Positions 59,905 through 64,000 of a stretch of DNA of 64,000 nucleotides are shown here, in pieces (positions within the stretch are counted from its first letter, which is position 1; every line of letters starts with the position of its first letter). The notes beneath the pieces are model-generated. The model worked only from the letters and a program-made list of their open reading frames with translations. It was not told the origin of the DNA and ran no database searches. A program made the position numbers and the translations under genes. The DNA comes from Hordeum vulgare subsp. vulgare (lineage: Eukaryota; Streptophyta; Magnoliopsida; Poales; Poaceae). The DNA lies in the NCBI RefSeq assembly GCF_904849725.1, contig NC_058524.1:350979823-351043822 (forward strand), written 5' to 3'.

Positions 59905-62900
59905 CATCCTGACTGTAGGAAGCCCTTAGTTAGCATGGACGTTAGTTAGGATAAAACTGCTTTCCAGATCCTTCAAAATACTTACAAAACCTATATGTTT
60001 TATCGACTCTCCTAAATTTTCAAAGAAATTGAAGGTTATAGCCTTCCATTCTTATTTTCTTGACACTCCTCGTCTACTTTTTCAAAACTTGCAAATGGTA
60101 GCTAGTACCTTATGCCCACTGACCACGGGATAAATTGAAATCCTCGTGGGCAGCCCGGAAGGAAGTAAACTTCCTAGGAAAACACCTGTGCTGAAGGACA
60201 GAGAAGACAACTCTACGACCAGGTGGCACAAAGAGAAGTACCTCCATGAGGGACAGGGATATTGAGGCTTAGAAATGGTGAAACCCCGGGCACTGTTTCA
60301 GAGTGATGCACTTTCGCCAACGATAACCTGGACATAATATATGCAAACCTTGATCTGCATCACAAATAGAGCGACCCTGTCAGTTATAAAGAAATTGTGT
60401 CGGTCACCACCGGTGGATGAGAACCTCGCCATTTGGTCCGCCTCACCTTAGTGAGAAGGAAAACGGTTCCTTTCATACCCCGCTCTAGGTGTCGATATCG
60501 CAATTAGTATGATTGACAAATCAGAACTCTATCATGTTATGCAAATATCGGTGCATGAAGGTGTCCACCTGAGACTCTCGAGGCCTCGGAAGACAAGAAG
60601 ACACTAACGAGGTCATGAAGACAACGGAAGACCCTGTCAGTGACTGCTATGAAGAACCACCTTCGTCAGCAACTTCCCAGACGAGAAGACAACCAGAGTT
60701 CTTTACAACTCGAGCGAATTGCTTCAGCAAGCGACAACAAGAGGCGTGACAACACCCTGAGAAGGTCCAGAAGACTTAGCGGACTCCTCTCCGAAGCAAG
60801 AAGCAAGCATGACTGTCGAGTCCCAGAACCTAGGATGGGATGAGTCGTGCATTCCCTATGCGAAGTCGAGTCCGTGGAATGGTTCGGATGGACCGTGTTG
60901 TGTGTTGTTTGATTTTGTTGTTTGTGCTTTGATATAAGTCGCACTTTTGCTTAGACAACAAGCCTGCGGTTATATCACTTGTCTTATTCTGTTGTTCAAA
61001 ATGATTTTTGGCACTTGTTTGAGTTGACTTTCTAATGCTTGCTTGATTGCACTCAGACCCTTAGACACTCCCATCTATGCTCTCTCTCTTTCTCTCACCT
61101 CTCTCGACGACTGAAGCTAGCAAGACAAGATGCGCCAAGGATCCACTTCGAAGGACGATTGACACTGAAGACACTGACTGCGCTGTGCTTAACCACACGC
61201 ATCCCATAAGAGTGTGCTTTTCCCTCAAGATTGGAAAACCACACTAGACCAGACTAGCCTCCACAAGCCTTTCCGGCTCAAATTTTCTGGTCATGTGTCT
61301 AGTACACGGACTTACCGGAACTCGTGTAGGTCCCCGATAAAACCTGCTAAGCACCAGGTTCTTAATGGAATGAGTGATCACATCGAACAAGTATCCTTCA
61401 ATCTTAAGCTAGCACTGTAACCTTGATGCCATAAGAGGATCGTTCTCTGATATATAACAGTATAGAATGAAGACTGTCATGGTGATGATGATATGTGTCT
61501 TGAGGATATAGCTAGACTATTTTGGTGGATTGTGAGACCCTTATAAGGGTAGGTGGATTTGGTGGAACGAGTTGATACAGTAGTATAACCTACATAATCT
61601 GGAGTGAGATTGGATTTAGTAGGACGATTATGATCGCGAACAATATTTTGGTGGTATACCTCACTTTAGCAAGTAGTTGGCATGATTTGATGCCTTTACC
61701 ATGATGACTCGGAGTATCAAGTAGATTTCTTATTGGATTTGAGTCTTGGATTTAAATAGGTAATCTTAATAGAGTATTGAGGATGACGAATGCCACATGG
61801 TCCGGAGTAAATTGGATTTAGCCCGTTAATCTCGATCACGACACCATGTTTCTCGGTGGATATAGAGTGCGTATACTTGGAGTTGTCAAATATATTTACA
61901 ACCTATGTGGATTGGCCTTAGAGAATAGATGGCCCTGACTATTGAAGTTGGTGGATACACTACGACATAATCCTTGAAGTATTATGTGAATTATGAGGAC
62001 TCTAGAGATTATGTAGAACGCCATCAATGTAGGATTTGTAGGAGTGATAGGTCCAGTGATGATTGATCGGATTCATAGGAAGGGAAACAAGATATTGCAT
62101 TAGTATACTATGTATTTCCTTAAAATAGTAGTGTAGTACCCTGTCCATTGGATGACTTAGGTGGACAATTGGATTTGTTGTGCCTCAGATTCAATCGTGG
62201 TAGCTGTATGTCTCCCCAAGGTTCTTGCATAGTGATGCATGTGCATTTGGGGCTACACCATACTTGTAGTGTTGGGTCTAGTTCTTCCTTCAACCCGGAG
62301 TTGACTAGCATGAGCGGTGTGGAGTTGACCCACTTGGGATGATATCCTTGATGAGATGAGGTGACGTTGTCTCAAGTTAGCGGTCGAACTACTGGCATCT
62401 AAGGAAAGTGCTTAGAGATAAGATAATAACTGTTCGCCACATCCTAAGTTCCTTGAGACCCTAAAGCTTCGCTGAGCCACAAGATGGACGGATTACGACA
62501 ATAGAAGATGACTCTAAGTCGTTAAAATGTGGCCAGTACCCGCCCATAGCAAGTCCCCGTTCTCCTCGCCTGACCCATGAGCATTGTGCTTATGTCGTGT
62601 TTGGGGAAGGTATGATGTCATCCTCACTGATGACATACTTACTCACCGAGTAAGAGGAAGAACACCTTAGTCATGTTTGGACAAGCCCCAGGAACGCCGA
62701 TTGTTATGCCTCTCGAGGGTACAGTGATATCTCGAGAAGGTGGACTTCTTGAAGCAGTCCCAAGACGACGGAAGTCTACCCTACTCAAGCCAAGACGAAG
62801 AACCGTCGTGGCAAGGAAGCGACGACAATGACGATGAAGCAACAAAAGTCAACCACCGACCGCGCACCGACTACATCAACGACGTCAAGAAGCCTCGACG

Positions 62901-63587
62901 ATTCAAGATGACGAATCCCTTGGACAAGCGAAAGAATCAGACGACCTCTCCTTGGTCCATATTAAGGACGCAAGTACTAGTAGGTCATAGTAAAGACCTG
63001 CTAAAGGAGATTCCCGCTTGCCGAGTCGCAAACCTTGGGAATGGATGACTGGTCTATACTATTGGGTAGCCAGCTCCTCCAGGAACCCCTCGCAAACCCT
63101 CCCGGATAGCAGGACCAATATAGGCTCTGAACCTCTCAGCTTAGACTCATAAGTGAGACCCAACCTGGATCCTTTCAAGAGAAGCCTACGAAGACTATTT
63201 GCAACCATAGCTTGACTGCCGAAAGGAAGTCAAGGACTTCCCCATAAGCAGGAAGCCATGCGAAGACTTTGGTAGTGCGTTCTAACACGAGACATCTTGA
63301 TGTCACTAAATGGCATGCGAAGCCCAGGACCAGAACCCAGACGCACTATTTTCCCACGTATTCTGACTTGGAATGCACCCGCAAGCCAAAACATTGCACG
63401 GACTTAGTTCACCAAGCCCTTGACCTTAGTCAATCCTAACTTATTGCAGATCCCGCTCACGATCATGCAAGGACGTGCGGACATTCGATGTTGTATCATC
63501 AAGCACCTCAAGACCACAACAACAACATGGGGACATGAAGACTACCTCCGACTCAAGATTCTGTATCTCACCAACCCCTAGCCTAGA

Positions 63588-63605
63588 AATCTCGGGGACG
63601 AGATT
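63588..63605 (+). promoter_or_regulatory. Hairpin beside the polypurine tract of the LARD
   Basis: AATCTCGGGGACGAGATT, a perfect 7-bp stem with a GGGA loop, then TTCTTAAGAGGGTAAGGTC and the 3' LTR. It is identical to the hairpin of chromovirus E, where it is inside the polyprotein's last codons. In the LARD no reading frame uses it. Confidence 0.72.
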
Positions 63606-63624
63606 TTCTTAAGAGGGTAAGGTC

Positions 63625-64000
63625 TGTCACATCCTGTTTTTGGCTTCCCTGATTAATTAACTTATTTCAAAATTTAGGACCAATTAAAAAAACTGTGAAT
63701 GCTTGTGATGCTTGGAGTGACTATTGTTTGCCTGTTTCTTTAATTGCATGTGATTGCTCCCCATTAATTCTTGCCATCCTCCTAATCACCTCCTCATCCC
63801 CTGCCTAATGATCATGCCATGTATTTAGGATAAATATCTATTTTTACCAAATATTATTTTACCAAAAGCATTTGTTTGAATTAAACTTTCAAACCCCTGA
63901 GATGAGGTTTGTACTACAAGTCCTCAAATTAGGGAGTTTCTTTTGCACCAATTGTTTTATTTAAAACCATTATCAAAATGACTTCCAAAAACCACCATAT
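63625..64000 (+). repeat. 3' LTR of the LARD, first 376 bp
   Basis: Starts TGTCACATCCTGTTTTTGGC and follows the 5' LTR closely, with about ten substitutions, an 11-bp deletion near 63800 and a roughly 20-bp insertion near 63845. It continues past the window. Confidence 0.85.

Larger units (their letters stand above)
59889..63624 (+). other. Protein-less core of the LARD
   Basis: About 3.7 kb with no ORF over 102 codons and no gag, protease, RT or integrase motif in any frame. The small ORFs at 60640-60843, 61214-61420 and 62740-63048 resemble nothing I know. Just after the PBS, the sequence CAGAGCCATCCTGACTGTAG matches the same position of chromovirus E. At the other end the tract TCTCGGGGACGAGATTTTCT precedes the polypurine tract, again as in E. 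LARD cores are reported to conserve RNA secondary structure rather than proteins. Confidence 0.78.
54810..64000 (+). mobile_element. LARD (Sukkula-like) non-autonomous retrotransposon, right end outside window
   Basis: Plus-strand element inserted in Copia C0. The 5' LTR is 54810-59888 (about 5.1 kb), the PBS TGGTATCAGAGC is at 59893-59904, the core 59889-63624 (about 3.7 kb) carries no recognisable gag or pol, the polypurine tract is at about 63611-63621, and a second LTR starts at 63625 and runs off the window. Very long LTRs around a protein-less core of about 3.5 kb are the published definition of Triticeae LARDs (formerly Sukkula). The first ~375 bp of the two LTRs differ at about ten positions plus indels, so it is recent. 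It must borrow enzymes from another element. Confidence 0.8.

Noticed and set aside
62740..63048. 102-codon plus-strand ORF in the LARD core
   Set aside because: Hydrophilic, no homology I recognise, and LARD cores are known for lacking coding capacity; a chance ORF is the simpler reading.
1..64000. Host genes, tRNA or rRNA genes
   Set aside because: I looked for non-transposon exons, tRNA-like cloverleaf and rRNA sequence and saw none; tRNA-like matches are only primer-binding sites of retroelements.

Overview
This window is intergenic DNA of a large-genome grass, almost certainly tribe Triticeae (wheat, Aegilops, barley, rye). The youngest element is a BARE1/WIS/Angela-type Copia retrotransposon with ~1.8 kb LTRs. 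The right edge is a LARD (Sukkula-like) element with ~5.1 kb LTRs and a protein-less core. Two CACTA transposons carry the TTTGCCGTC subterminal repeats typical of grasses. I see no host gene, tRNA, rRNA or CRISPR array. Nearly every base can be assigned to a transposable element, and almost all long ORFs are pieces of gag-pol on the minus strand. The precise species cannot be read from the sequence.

Layout, left to right. 1-3545: 5' end of a minus-strand Gypsy element (here 'G', Tat/RIRE2-like), entered from outside the window. 3546-5442: plus-strand Copia gag remnant 'P', which G and 'F' both interrupt. 5443-16971: minus-strand chromovirus 'F' (5.1 kb 3' LTR carrying CACTA-1 at 9764-11707, then decayed pol and gag). 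16972-17886 plus 53103-54809: Copia 'C0' (3' LTR and a little pol), split by 'C1'. 17887-53102: Copia 'C1', itself split by 'E'. 22328-48787: chromovirus 'E' (4.0 kb LTRs, TSD ATTAT), split by 'B' and carrying CACTA-2 (44615-48475) in its right LTR. 31482-40355: BARE/Angela-like Copia 'B' (TSD GGACA). 54810-64000: plus-strand LARD inserted in C0, running off the right edge.

The insertion order read from the boundaries is P > F > C0 > C1 > E > B, six levels, with G, CACTA-1, CACTA-2 and the LARD as side branches. LTR divergence counted by eye falls in the same order (C1 about 13%, E about 10%, B about 4% in the sampled stretches), so two independent lines of evidence agree.

The most interesting content is not a host system but element biology. 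E carries an extra sense-strand ORF between its primer-binding site and gag; B landed inside it, and it reads on in frame on the other side. The LARD and E share the sequences flanking the primer-binding site and the polypurine tract, including a perfect hairpin beside the tract, which suggests E-type chromoviruses as its helper. CACTA-2 keeps what looks like the first and last exon of a gene around a 2.2 kb intron filled with (GAA)n/(CTT)n hairpin repeats. All protein-coding elements seen here are broken by stops, frameshifts or lost catalytic residues, so none looks autonomous today.
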